This document shows positions 52,761 to 62,100 of a DNA stretch of 64,000 nt, piece by piece. Both the position numbers and the translations under genes were made by a program. The stretch lies in NCBI RefSeq assembly GCF_000685315.1, contig NZ_ARYM01000017.1, forward strand, positions 23,502-87,501, read 5' to 3'. How positions within the stretch are numbered: position 1 is the stretch's first letter; every line of letters starts with the position of its first letter. The notes under the pieces were generated by a model, which was not told the DNA's origin, did no database searches, and saw nothing but the letters and a program-made list of their open reading frames with translations. Origin of the DNA: Hyphomonas polymorpha PS728. GTDB lineage: Bacteria > Pseudomonadota > Alphaproteobacteria > Caulobacterales > Hyphomonadaceae.

Positions 52761-53024
52761 ATGTCAGAGGGTGAGATATTCGAGGTCCTGCGGGCCCATC
52801 TTTGGGGCGCCGCAATGATGGGGCTGCCGATCCTGGCGGTGACGCTGATCGTCGGCTTCGTTATCGGCCTCATCCAGGCGCTTACTTCCATTCAGGAAAT
52901 GACGCTCACCTTCATTCCGAAGATCCTTGCGGTCCTCGTCGTTTTCTTTCTTTCGCTCGGTTATATGACCAAGGTTGTCCTTGATCTGTTCAATAACTGG
53001 GTGTTGCCGATTATAGCCGGATAG
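52761..53024 (+). CDS. fliQ: Flagellar export gate protein FliQ
   Basis: An 87-residue two-span protein: GAAMMGLPILAVTLIVGFVIGLIQALTSIQEMTLTFIPKILAVLVVFFLSLGYM. The QALTSIQEMTLTFIPK motif identifies FliQ. It lies 9 bases before flhA. Confidence 0.95.
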   Translation: MSEGEIFEVLRAHLWGAAMMGLPILAVTLIVGFVIGLIQALTSIQEMTLTFIPKILAVLVVFFLSLGYMTKVVLDLFNNWVLPIIAG

Positions 53025-53033
53025 CGCGCCCCG

Positions 53034-55112
53034 ATGCCAATGCAGAGCCTTCTGAATTTCACCAAGCCTACCGCGCTGCTGGCCATGGGACTGATGGCCA
53101 TCATTCTCGTGATGGTCCTGCCGATGCCGGCCTGGGTGCTGGATGTTGGCCTGACGCTGTCCTTTGCCCTGTCGATCCTGATCTTCACCACGGTGATCTT
53201 CGTGGAGAAGCCGCTCGACTTCTCCTCCTTTCCTTCGATCCTGCTGGCCTCGCTGGTGTTGCGGCTGGCCCTCAACGTTTCCTCGACCAAGCTGATCATC
53301 GGGGAAGGGCACACCGGCACCAATGCGGCCGGCGGGGTGATCGAAGGCTTCGCCATGTTCATCATGGGCGGGAACCTGTTTGTGGGTCTCGTCGTGTTCG
53401 GCGTTCTGGTGATCGTGAACTTCATGGTCATCACCAAGGGCGCTGGCCGGATGGCCGAAGTTGGCGCGCGCTTCGCCCTGGACGCCATGCCCGGCAAGCA
53501 GCTCGCCATCGACTCCGATCTTGCGGTGGGCGCGATCACGCACGAAGAAGCAAAGATCCGCCGTCAGAGGGAACAGGAAGAAGCCGCCTTCCTCGGCTCG
53601 CTGGACGGTGCATCGAAGTTCGTCAAGGGCGATGCAATTGCCGGCCTGCTGATCACCGCGCTGAACCTCATCGCCGGCATCGGCTTTGGCGTGGTTGCCC
53701 ATCAGTTGAGCGTTGTGGAAGCGCTGAACAACTATTCGATCCTGACAGTGGGCGATGGCCTGGTTTCGCAGATCCCGGCGGTCATTGTGTCTGTGGCGGC
53801 CGCGCTTCTGCTGTCGAAGGGCCGGGAAGAAGGCGCCATCGACCGCGCGCTTGGTCTGCAGCTGGCCGGAAATGCGACGGCGCTTTACATCGTGGCCGGC
53901 ATCCTCGCCATCTTCGCCCTGCTGCCGGGTCTGCCCTTCCTGCCTTTCATTGCGGCCGCCGGCGGCCTTGCAGCGGGCGCCTATTTCATCAAGAAGGCAG
54001 CCGACGAGAAGGCCGCCACCGAGACGGCCAAGCCAGAAGACGCTGCGCCCAAGGCGCCCAAAATCGGCGATTCAATCTATGCGGACGAAATCCACCTCGA
54101 AGTGGCACCGGACCTCGTCAATATGGTGCTGGTCGGCGATAACGGGTTTGAAAGCCGGATCGACAAGATCCGCCGCTATATCGCCGAAGAGTATGGCTTC
54201 GTCCTGCCGCCGATCCGGATGACGGATAATCCGACGCTGAAGAAGAATGAATACCGCATCCGGATCCAGGGCGTGCGGGTGGATTCCGGCATTCTGCGTC
54301 CAGGCCAGGTTCTGGCGCTGATCGAAGACAATCAGCTGCCGCACTTGTCCGGGGAAAAGGTGCGTGAGCCCGTCTACAAGGCCGCTGCCCGCTGGTTGCC
54401 ATCAGCCAAGAAGCAGGAGCTGGCTGCGGCCGCCGTTCCGGTGGTCGAGCCGATTGAAGTGCTCGCCACGCATATGCTGGAAGTGATCCAGTCCAACTTC
54501 TCGCTCGTCTTTACCCGGATGGTGATGATGGAAACGCTGGAAGCGCTGACCGCCATTTCCGACATCGACCGGGCCGGCGCCAACAAGCGGTTCCTCGACG
54601 AATACATTCCGGGCAAGGTGACGCCGGAGCTGCTGCTGTCGGTCCTGCGCATGCTGCTGACCGAGCGGGTGCCGATCCGCAACCTGTTCCTGATCATCGA
54701 GACCGTGGCTGAAGCAAAGCCCCAGGGGCTTGCCTTGCCCCGGGTTGTTGAACTCGTCCGCCAGCGGCTGGCCTTCCAGATTGTCGACCGGCTGCAGGAC
54801 GATCAGGGCCGTCTGCCGCTGATCCAGCTGTCGACCAGCTGGGAGCAGAAATTTGCCGAGTATGAAGTGAACAACGAAAATGGCGGATCGGATATCGCCC
54901 TGCCGCCGGAAGTGTTCGGGGAGCTGATCAATTCGGTGCAGGCAAAACTCAACGAGACGGCCCAGAAGGGGATCGTCGCGGCGGTGGCGACCTCATCCCG
55001 CCGCCGGCGTTTCCTGCAGACCGTTCTGGCGAGCAAGGGCATTCGCAATGCCGTGGTTGCCTATGAAGAGATCAACGCCAAGAGCAAGCCGTACATCATC
55101 GGCGTCGCCTGA
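53034..55112 (+). CDS. flhA: Flagellar export protein FlhA
   Basis: A 692-residue FlhA. Residues 1-315 hold eight spans and the FHIPEP-type signature (FPSILLASLVLRLALNVSSTKLIIGEGHTG...AGGVIEGFAMFIMGGNLFVGLVVFGVLVIVNFMVITKGAGRMAEVGARFALDAMPGKQLAIDSDL). The remainder is the cytoplasmic nonameric ring domain, ending SKPYIIGVA. Its stop overlaps the fliR start by one base (TGATG). Confidence 0.97.
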   Translation: MPMQSLLNFTKPTALLAMGLMAIILVMVLPMPAWVLDVGLTLSFALSILIFTTVIFVEKPLDFSSFPSILLASLVLRLALNVSSTKLIIGEGHTGTNAAGGVIEGFAMFIMGGNLFVGLVVFGVLVIVNFMVITKGAGRMAEVGARFALDAMPGKQLAIDSDLAVGAITHEEAKIRRQREQEEAAFLGSLDGASKFVKGDAIAGLLITALNLIAGIGFGVVAHQLSVVEALNNYSILTVGDGLVSQIPAVIVSVAAALLLSKGREEGAIDRALGLQLAGNATALYIVAGILAIFALLPGLPFLPFIAAAGGLAAGAYFIKKAADEKAATETAKPEDAAPKAPKIGDSIYADEIHLEVAPDLVNMVLVGDNGFESRIDKIRRYIAEEYGFVLPPIRMTDNPTLKKNEYRIRIQGVRVDSGILRPGQVLALIEDNQLPHLSGEKVREPVYKAAARWLPSAKKQELAAAAVPVVEPIEVLATHMLEVIQSNFSLVFTRMVMMETLEALTAISDIDRAGANKRFLDEYIPGKVTPELLLSVLRMLLTERVPIRNLFLIIETVAEAKPQGLALPRVVELVRQRLAFQIVDRLQDDQGRLPLIQLSTSWEQKFAEYEVNNENGGSDIALPPEVFGELINSVQAKLNETAQKGIVAAVATSSRRRRFLQTVLASKGIRNAVVAYEEINAKSKPYIIGVA

Positions 55113-55867
55113 TGGAAGTGCTCGCCCCCTATCTGGGGCAGGCGAGCCCGTGGATCGTGCTGTTCCTGACGGTTGTGGCGCGCCTCTCCTTCGTCGTCTT
55201 TCTGATGCCGGGCATCGGCGACCAGGTGATGTCGGCGCGCACGCGGCTGTTCGTATTACTTGGCCTCTCGGCAGCGATTGCCTCGACCGGCGCCGTGCCA
55301 GCGCCCGACGCGCAAAAGCTCGCAGACCTTTTGCAGCTGCTTGGCAGCGAAGTGATCATCGGCCTTGGGCTTGGGGCGCTGCTGCGTCTCTCAGTCTGGA
55401 TGCTGACGATTGCCGGAACGGTGATCGCGCAGTCGATCGGGCTGGCGCAGTTTCTCGGCGTGGCGCTGGAACATGAGGCGCAGACGGTGACCTCCAACAT
55501 GCTGTCAATGGCCGGGACAGTCATCCTGCTGACGGCGAACTACCATATTGCTGTCGTGGACGGGCTGATGCGGCTTTATGCCGAGATCCCGCTGGGCGAC
55601 GTGGCGCAGGTGAGCTGGGGGATGATCTATGGCAGCTTCTATTCTGCCTTGAGCTTCGCCCTGATGCTGGCCTGGCCATTTGTAGCGGCAAACCTTTTCT
55701 ACAACATATGCCTGGGTTTCATAAACAAGGCGCTGCCGTCGCTGATGGTGGCCTTTGTCGGCGCGCCCTTCATGGTGGGGGCAGGGGTGATGCTGCTGGC
55801 GATCTCGATTTCCGGCATGCTGATCATCTGGAAAGACCGCGCGCTTCAGGTTATCGGTTGGCTGTAG
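55112..55867 (+). CDS. fliR: Flagellar export gate protein FliR
   Basis: A 251-residue integral membrane protein with six spans: WIVLFLTVVARLSFVVFLMPGIGDQVMSARTRLFVLLGLSAAI, QSIGLAQFLGVALEHEAQTVTSNMLSMAGTVILL. Order between flhA and flhB and length are typical for FliR. Confidence 0.95.
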   Translation: MEVLAPYLGQASPWIVLFLTVVARLSFVVFLMPGIGDQVMSARTRLFVLLGLSAAIASTGAVPAPDAQKLADLLQLLGSEVIIGLGLGALLRLSVWMLTIAGTVIAQSIGLAQFLGVALEHEAQTVTSNMLSMAGTVILLTANYHIAVVDGLMRLYAEIPLGDVAQVSWGMIYGSFYSALSFALMLAWPFVAANLFYNICLGFINKALPSLMVAFVGAPFMVGAGVMLLAISISGMLIIWKDRALQVIGWL

Positions 55868-55876
55868 GACAGAGCG

Positions 55877-56950
55877 ATGGCCGAGCAGGATAACGAGAGC
55901 GGCGAAAAGGAATTTGATGCCTCCGAGCAGCGCCTTCGCGAGGCGCGGCAGGAAGGCAATGTTCCCCAGTCGAAGGAGGCCAATGCCTTTGCACTGACGC
56001 TGGGCATCCTGGTGGCGGCACTTATCCTCAACTCGGTGGTTGGCCCGCGCCTGTTCGATGACTTCTCGCGTATCCTCTATCATGGCGACGCCTTTGCCGA
56101 GGACATCTTCAATGGCGATGGCGGCGCCACCTGGATGTGGCTGGGAACGGTACTGATCGCGCTGGCGCCGCTGCTCATCGTGATGGCGGCGCTGGTGCTG
56201 CTGGCGCTGATCATCCAGCGGTCGATTGCCTTCTCCGCCAAGAAAATCATGCCGGACATCAAGAAGATCAACCCGGCCGAGAACCTCAAGAACAAGTATG
56301 GCACCAAAGGCCTCACCGACTTCATGAAAGACACGGTGAAGATGCTGTTTGCCGGGGGGCTTGGGGCGCTGTTCCTGTACCAGTTCGCGCGGGACTATTA
56401 TGGCGCCGCAGCGGTGGATACGGCTGATTTCTATCAGTTCACGTTCAATCAGGCCCTGCGGCTGATCCTTTATTTCTTCGCTTTCCAGTTCGTGCTGGCC
56501 GCGCTCGATCTGCCGCTGCAATGGCGCATTCATGCCAGCAAGCTGCGCATGTCGCGCGAGGACATGAAGAAGGAGCTCAAGCAGAGCGAGGGCGACCCCT
56601 ATATGCGCCAGCAGCGCCGCGAGCGGGCTACCAAGATTTCGCGCGGCCAGATGATGCAGAATGTGAAGACGGCAACGGTGGTTATGGTGAACCCGACCCA
56701 TTATGCCGTCGCCCTGAAATGGGATCCCGACAGCAAGAAGGCGCCCATCTGCGTGGCCAAGGGCGTGGACCATCTGGCGCTGAAGATCCGGGAACTGGCG
56801 ATCGAGAGCAATATCCCGATCTACAGCGATCCGCCTGCAACCCGCTCGATCTATTCGATGGTGGAGGTGGACGAGGAAATTCTTCCAGAACACTTCGCGG
56901 CGGTGGCCGCTGCCATCCAGTTTGTTGACCGGCTCAGGAGCGGCGCATGA
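55877..56950 (+). CDS. flhB: Flagellar export switch protein FlhB
   Basis: A 357-residue FlhB. The N-terminal EKEFDASEQRLREARQEGNVPQSKEA is followed by four spans. The C-terminal autocleavage motif NPTH at 272-275 lies in MVNPTHYAVALKWDPDSKKAPICVAKGVDHLALKIRELA. It switches export from rod/hook to filament substrates with FliK. Four-base overlap with the FliJ-like gene. Confidence 0.96.
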   Translation: MAEQDNESGEKEFDASEQRLREARQEGNVPQSKEANAFALTLGILVAALILNSVVGPRLFDDFSRILYHGDAFAEDIFNGDGGATWMWLGTVLIALAPLLIVMAALVLLALIIQRSIAFSAKKIMPDIKKINPAENLKNKYGTKGLTDFMKDTVKMLFAGGLGALFLYQFARDYYGAAAVDTADFYQFTFNQALRLILYFFAFQFVLAALDLPLQWRIHASKLRMSREDMKKELKQSEGDPYMRQQRRERATKISRGQMMQNVKTATVVMVNPTHYAVALKWDPDSKKAPICVAKGVDHLALKIRELAIESNIPIYSDPPATRSIYSMVEVDEEILPEHFAAVAAAIQFVDRLRSGA

Positions 56951-57282
56951 CCCTCATTCCCCGCAAGCAGGCCGCCCAGCTTCAAACCCTGGTGGGCATC
57001 AAGCGGCAGAAGGCCGAGCAGGACATGCTGAGCCTTCAGATGGAGGTGCGCCGGATCGAGGCGGAGATTGCAGCGATCAGTGAAAACCTGAAAGCGCTCG
57101 ACCGGACGGGCGAAGAATATGACGGGGCGAGCCTTGCCCGCCGCCATGGCGCGGTGGAACGGATGATTGCCGAGATCGACCGGCGCAAGGCAGAGCTCGC
57201 GGCGCGGCAGGCCGAGCTGGAGGCGGCGCGCGAAGCCCTCAAACGCGTGATGCATTCGGAAGACCGGATCAGCGACCTCTAG
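56947..57282 (+). CDS. FliJ-like coiled-coil protein
   Basis: A 111-residue protein that is one continuous coiled coil (LVGIKRQKAEQDMLSLQMEVRRIEAEIAAISENLKAL; RRHGAVERMIAEIDRRKAELAARQAELEAAREAL). FliJ has this size and fold and couples FliI to FlhA. Here it lies behind flhB, not behind fliI (50212). Distal position and coiled-coil composition make the call tentative. Confidence 0.55.
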   Translation: MTLIPRKQAAQLQTLVGIKRQKAEQDMLSLQMEVRRIEAEIAAISENLKALDRTGEEYDGASLARRHGAVERMIAEIDRRKAELAARQAELEAAREALKRVMHSEDRISDL

Positions 57283-57385
57283 AATACGGCGTGACGTTGC
57301 GGCAAGCGGCACTCCGCCGGGGTGCAAGGGGCGCGTGGGGATGCCATAGGTCTGCGCAGAATTCACCGGCAGAAGGAGCGGCACC

Positions 57386-58558
57386 ATGTCTTACCCCGAT
57401 CAGGCCCTCGCCATAGAGATTGGCGAACGCGTCGAGAAATTCGTGCGCGAAGTGGTGGCCACATATGAGCGCGATCCGCGCCTGGAAGAACATGGCCCTT
57501 CGCCGGAACTGGTGAAGGAGCTGCGCGACAAGGCGCGGGAAGCGGGCGTGATGACGCCGCATATCCTGCCCGACCATAGCCATCTCTCCCAGCGCGGCAC
57601 GGCGCATGTTCTGAAGAAGACGGGGCTTTCCCCGCTCGGCCCGGTGGCATGCAACACCGGCGCTCCCGATGAAGGCAACATGTTCCTGTTGGGCAAGGTC
57701 GCCACCGAAGCGCAGCGCGCGCGTTTCCTGGAACCGCTCGTTTCCGGCGAGGCGCGCTCGGCCTTCTTCATGACCGAACCGGCCGCTGAAGACGGCGCAG
57801 GGTCTGACCCCTCAATGATGAAGACCACCGCTGTGAAAGACGGCGATCACTGGGTGATCAATGGCCGCAAGACCTTCATCACCGGGGCAGACGGCGCCTC
57901 GGTCGGCATCGTCATGGCGAAGGCAGAAGAAGGCGCGTGCATGTTCCTCGTCGACCTGCCGAGCCCTGCGATCCGCATCGAGCGGCTGCTCGACACCATC
58001 GACAGCTCCATGCCCGGCGGCCATGCGCAGCTAATGATCGAGAACCTGCGTGTTCCGCAGGCGGATATGCTGGGCAATCCAGGCGAAGGCTTCCGCTATG
58101 CACAGATCCGCCTCGCGCCGGCGCGGCTGTCCCACTGCATGCGCTGGCACGGCGTGGCAACGCGGGCTCAGGAAACTGCGACAGAGTATGCCTGCACACG
58201 GAAGGCTTTCGGCAAGCTGCTGATCGATCATGAGGGTGTCGGTTTCATGCTGGCGGAAAACCAGATCGAGTTGAAACAGGCCGAGCTGATGATCGACTGG
58301 TGCGCCGACGCGCTGGACGCGGGCGAGAATGGCAATGTCGAAAGCTCGATGGCGAAGGTGGCCGTCTCCGAGGCACTGTTCCGGGTGGCCGACCGCTGCG
58401 TGCAGGTGATGGGCGGGCTGGGCGTCTCGCGCGATACCATCGTGGAACAGCTCTTCCGGGAAGTGCGCGCCTTCCGCATCTATGATGGCCCCACCGAAGT
58501 GCACAAATGGTCGCTGGCGAAGAAGATCAAGTCAGCCTATCTGAAGGCCGGGCATTGA
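57386..58558 (+). CDS. Acyl-CoA dehydrogenase
   Basis: A 390-residue flavoenzyme: N-terminal helical region, FFMTEPAAEDGAGSDPSMM (the FAD/substrate loop), WVINGRKTFITGADGASVGIVMAK, and the C-terminal QVMGGLGVSRDTIVEQLFREVRAFRIYDGPTEVHKWSLAKKIKSAY. ADRCVQVMGGLG is the usual C-terminal signature. It belongs to the same superfamily as the gene at 22780-24000 but not to the same subgroup. No flagellar relation is apparent. GGAGCGGC lies before ATG 57386. Confidence 0.93.
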   Translation: MSYPDQALAIEIGERVEKFVREVVATYERDPRLEEHGPSPELVKELRDKAREAGVMTPHILPDHSHLSQRGTAHVLKKTGLSPLGPVACNTGAPDEGNMFLLGKVATEAQRARFLEPLVSGEARSAFFMTEPAAEDGAGSDPSMMKTTAVKDGDHWVINGRKTFITGADGASVGIVMAKAEEGACMFLVDLPSPAIRIERLLDTIDSSMPGGHAQLMIENLRVPQADMLGNPGEGFRYAQIRLAPARLSHCMRWHGVATRAQETATEYACTRKAFGKLLIDHEGVGFMLAENQIELKQAELMIDWCADALDAGENGNVESSMAKVAVSEALFRVADRCVQVMGGLGVSRDTIVEQLFREVRAFRIYDGPTEVHKWSLAKKIKSAYLKAGH

Positions 58559-59177
58559 CGCGCAAGGCCCGGAGATAGCAGAAGTCTGCCGCATGCAGGC
58601 AGACCTCGACTATCGCTTTTCCGTTGCCCCGATGATGGAGAGTCTAAATAAATGCCTTTAAAACAGGGCGTTATAAATGTTTGTAAGCGGATAATGTGCA
58701 TGCGGTGTGCTGCGCATTGTTGTATGAGACTGCATTGGTAGCACCCCTTGAAACGGCACCCAGTGGGGCCAGTTTCTGGTGATTCCTGTACTCCAGTTGT
58801 AGCTTACCAAATTCGGCAGCGATGAGCGAACTGTACCACCGGATGCTGAGCGAAGGCGTCGCCGGGAAGGGGGGCTGTTTCTGGCGGAGCCTAGGCGGCA
58901 CCAAACTTAAGTAACGAGTGGCATAGAACCCTTCTTCGATGGTGCCGCCATCTCAGTATGGTTCCGGTGCCATTTGCAGGTGTCTTGAGTGTAGTCAGAC
59001 AAGCAACTGTTTGAGTTGGTAGGGTTAGGGAGTCTGGTTGACTATTGCCTGTCGCGCCCACCACTCAAACGACTTTGCGATACCTAAAACTGATTTGGCG
59101 ATAGCGGGCGCACACCAACCTGTCTGTTGAAGGCAGCGCTCCGCATCCAGAGCGCAAGAACTATCACTAACGGAAAA
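58559..59177. other. Gene-poor, AT-richer gap at island border
   Basis: No convincing gene is seen in these 619 bases. A 7-bp inverted repeat with a 7-base loop (GTCTGCC 58584-58590, GGCAGAC 58598-58604) follows the acyl-CoA dehydrogenase stop and lacks a T-run. From about 58630 onward the base composition becomes noticeably more AT-rich than the flagellar region, matching the following island. Confidence 0.5.
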
Positions 59178-62100
59178 CTAAGCCTTCGCAGTTCCCCCCA
59201 TTCTTTCTGCTAGATCGAACCAGGAATCGGGCACTTGGGCATTGAGAGATCGCGCTCCAGTTTGAAGTAAATTGCGCAGCGCGCCAGCCTTGCCCTCTCG
59301 GGTATAGCGAATCGCGGCCTCGATCACTGGAACGTGGAGGCTTGGCTGCGTCAGTAAAAACCGCTGATGCTCAATGACAAATGCCCATTCGTTCGCGAAA
59401 ATTGTGTGGATATGAATTATCGTTCGGGCGCCGCCACCGCACGACGCTGCGCATCGGAGGAGGGAGAGTTGTCTATTGAGGATATCCGCGGGGTGAAGCA
59501 CTTCTGAGATTGAAGCGAATGCGAAACTGAATATGCGTTCAGCGTGATTGTCCCAACGAATAGCTGCGCCGTCAGAAAGGATTTCGCCAAATCGTCTGAG
59601 CTCTGGCGGCGTAACTTCCAGCCGTTCTTCGGTCTTCTTCAGAAGAGATTCACAATAGTCCCGTTTGTCACCACGTCTATGTGCACCAAAGAACGCGGCA
59701 AGTGAAAAAGCGTGAACAAGAACATCCACAATGACGGGCGATTCAAGATCGCTCGCTTCAATCCGGTCGACCTTGTCAGCTGCCGATATCCGCGGTTCAT
59801 TCACTTGCCCAAGAGCTGCGACAAACGCGGCAACGAGCTGCAGCAAAGCATCGACTACTTCCTCCGTAGATCCTGTCTCAATGGCGAGGTCGAATTCTGC
59901 GGCTGCTAGAAAAATATGAAAACCAGTGGTCGTCTTGGACCAATCAATGTCCGGAAAAAGATCTCGGACTTCCTGGCGCAATCCGACAATGGTCAGAAGC
60001 AACTTCAAGTCCTCGAGACGATTGCTTTGGTCGTTGTCTTCATCCGGATACTCTGCGTCCAGCGCCGCAAGCGCGCCAAAGTGGAGCTCGCGATCCAGAC
60101 CGCTTGGCCCGTTGGTTCTCTCGTGAAGCCAACCTACAAGCCAGCGCAGTTTTCGGTGCAAGTTTTTAGCTGCGCTATGGGTGTCCGGGTCGATTTGCTC
60201 CAAAGTGCCAACTAGTGGCGCGAGCTCCCGCAATGCCGGCTCGACATCGCCGTTTCGCCAGAAACACATAGCAGCTTCAGCTCGCAGGGCTACGCCATGA
60301 GCGTGCACAGAGACAATGTCTTCCTGAACTGCTTCTGCGGCTGATGCAGCTTCGAGGAACAGAATCCGCGCAGCGCCTAGGTCGCCGAGATTGGCTGTGG
60401 CGACGGCCTGCTCTTTCAAAGTATACATGCGCTCAATGTCGGAGCTTGCATCAGTTCGCTCTCGTATGCTCTCCAGAATCAAGCGCGCCATGTCATACTG
60501 GCGGTCATGACCGAGCACCTTCGCTTTTTGTCTTAGTAGATCCGGATGGGCGGGATGCGCTTCAAGTGCGGTATCGATGGTTTCGATAGCGGTAGCACGG
60601 TTGTCCTTAAACTCGTCCCACAGGACAGACTGTGCGACTATGCACTCGGCAACAAGATCGTCGTCACGCCACCGCGCCGCGATGATTGCCATGTCTCTGT
60701 ATTGGGCAATCGCACCGTCGACATCGATTTTGCCTGCCGACCACGCTCGCACCCATGCCGACTGAACATGGAGGCCGTATCCATTGAAGAAGGATTTCAG
60801 TTGCAAAAGTCGCCGGTCACGCAGGGCCGGTTCCAGTTCCCCCAAAGCCATTAAAAGTGATTTTAACTCGCTAGGGTTTTCTATAGCGGATGCGCCAACG
60901 TGCAGCATGAAGCCGCCTATGTCAGCGGCCTCTCCAAACTCCGCTTGCATGGCTTTAATAGCAGGACTTTCATTGCGGTTGATGAGATCAGGATCATTGT
61001 TCGCCAGCATCTCGAAATAGGCGATGTATGACAGACGCAAGCCCCAATCCAATTTTGTTCCCTGTGCCAACAAGATCCTGAATAGTGCCATTAAGCTAAG
61101 CGCGTTTCTGAGTTCCAGATTCTCCACTGCCAGTGCTTCGCGCATGGTCGCTAAGGCAATAGACTGAAATAGTGTGTTCTCACCGTTCAGTGCGGCGACA
61201 TCGACTTGCAGCAACCGCAAGATATGGGAGGTTCCCAGATCATCGGGGAGTAGAGGTTGATCCGTTCGCAGATAGACCAAACCTCCGAGCTTAGTGGCTA
61301 TTGCTTTGCTTTTATCCTTCTCAAAGGACAGTGAGTTTTCGAAGAGTTTGGCGAAGAACCAACCTTGTTTTGAGACGAAGGCGGTCCAGAATACCGAATC
61401 CAACGCTTCGTAAGGGATGGGGCCCCGCTTTATCGTCGACAAAAGATACTCGGTCTGAATTCGCAGGATCGTCTCTTCGCCTAAATCCTCCTGCAATTTA
61501 AGAAGCAGCGGCGACAAACGGAGATAGCCGGGGGCGGATGGCACTCTTTCAATCCAAGGGCCTGTGAGCATGTCGAGGCTCGCCGACGGCTCCTGGATTG
61601 CTGGATCAAGTCCCGCAATTGCAATCGCGGAGGCTCTGTCAAACTTGAGCATTATGCAGCCCAGTCGCTTTAATAGCGCCCGACCATGGTCGGTCGCATC
61701 TTCTAGGAGTCGACGCCTCGCTTCGGAGCGAGTGAGTTCAACCGCTTCGCTAACACCGCCGGAAAAATCTTCAACGAGTGCGTCTTTCGGCCAGCCGCGA
61801 TGTTCAAGCGAAACTACTTTTGCGGCGGTGAGTTGAGGATGCCCGCCGGATGTGGAGACATTGATGAAGAGGCCCCAAGCTTCGACTTGGTCTGGAGGCG
61901 CACTGGTTTGTGCAATCAGCTCCGTCGTTTCCTCCACGGAGAGATAGGGTGCGTCTTTTTCGGAGGCCAACGAGAGAGTTGCCAACTGAAATGTTGCCGG
62001 GCTCAGGGTCCTTGCTGAAGTGACGATGACACTGCCGGCTCTGTTGCGCATCCAATTGATGAAGCGACCTAAACGGGTCGCATACCGGGCAACGATGTCA

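Noticed and set aside
58671..58904. 77-residue minus-strand frame in the gap after the acyl-CoA dehydrogenase
   Set aside because: Low-quality composition, no ribosome-binding site, no recognisable motif; it may be a fragment of an old element but cannot be supported.
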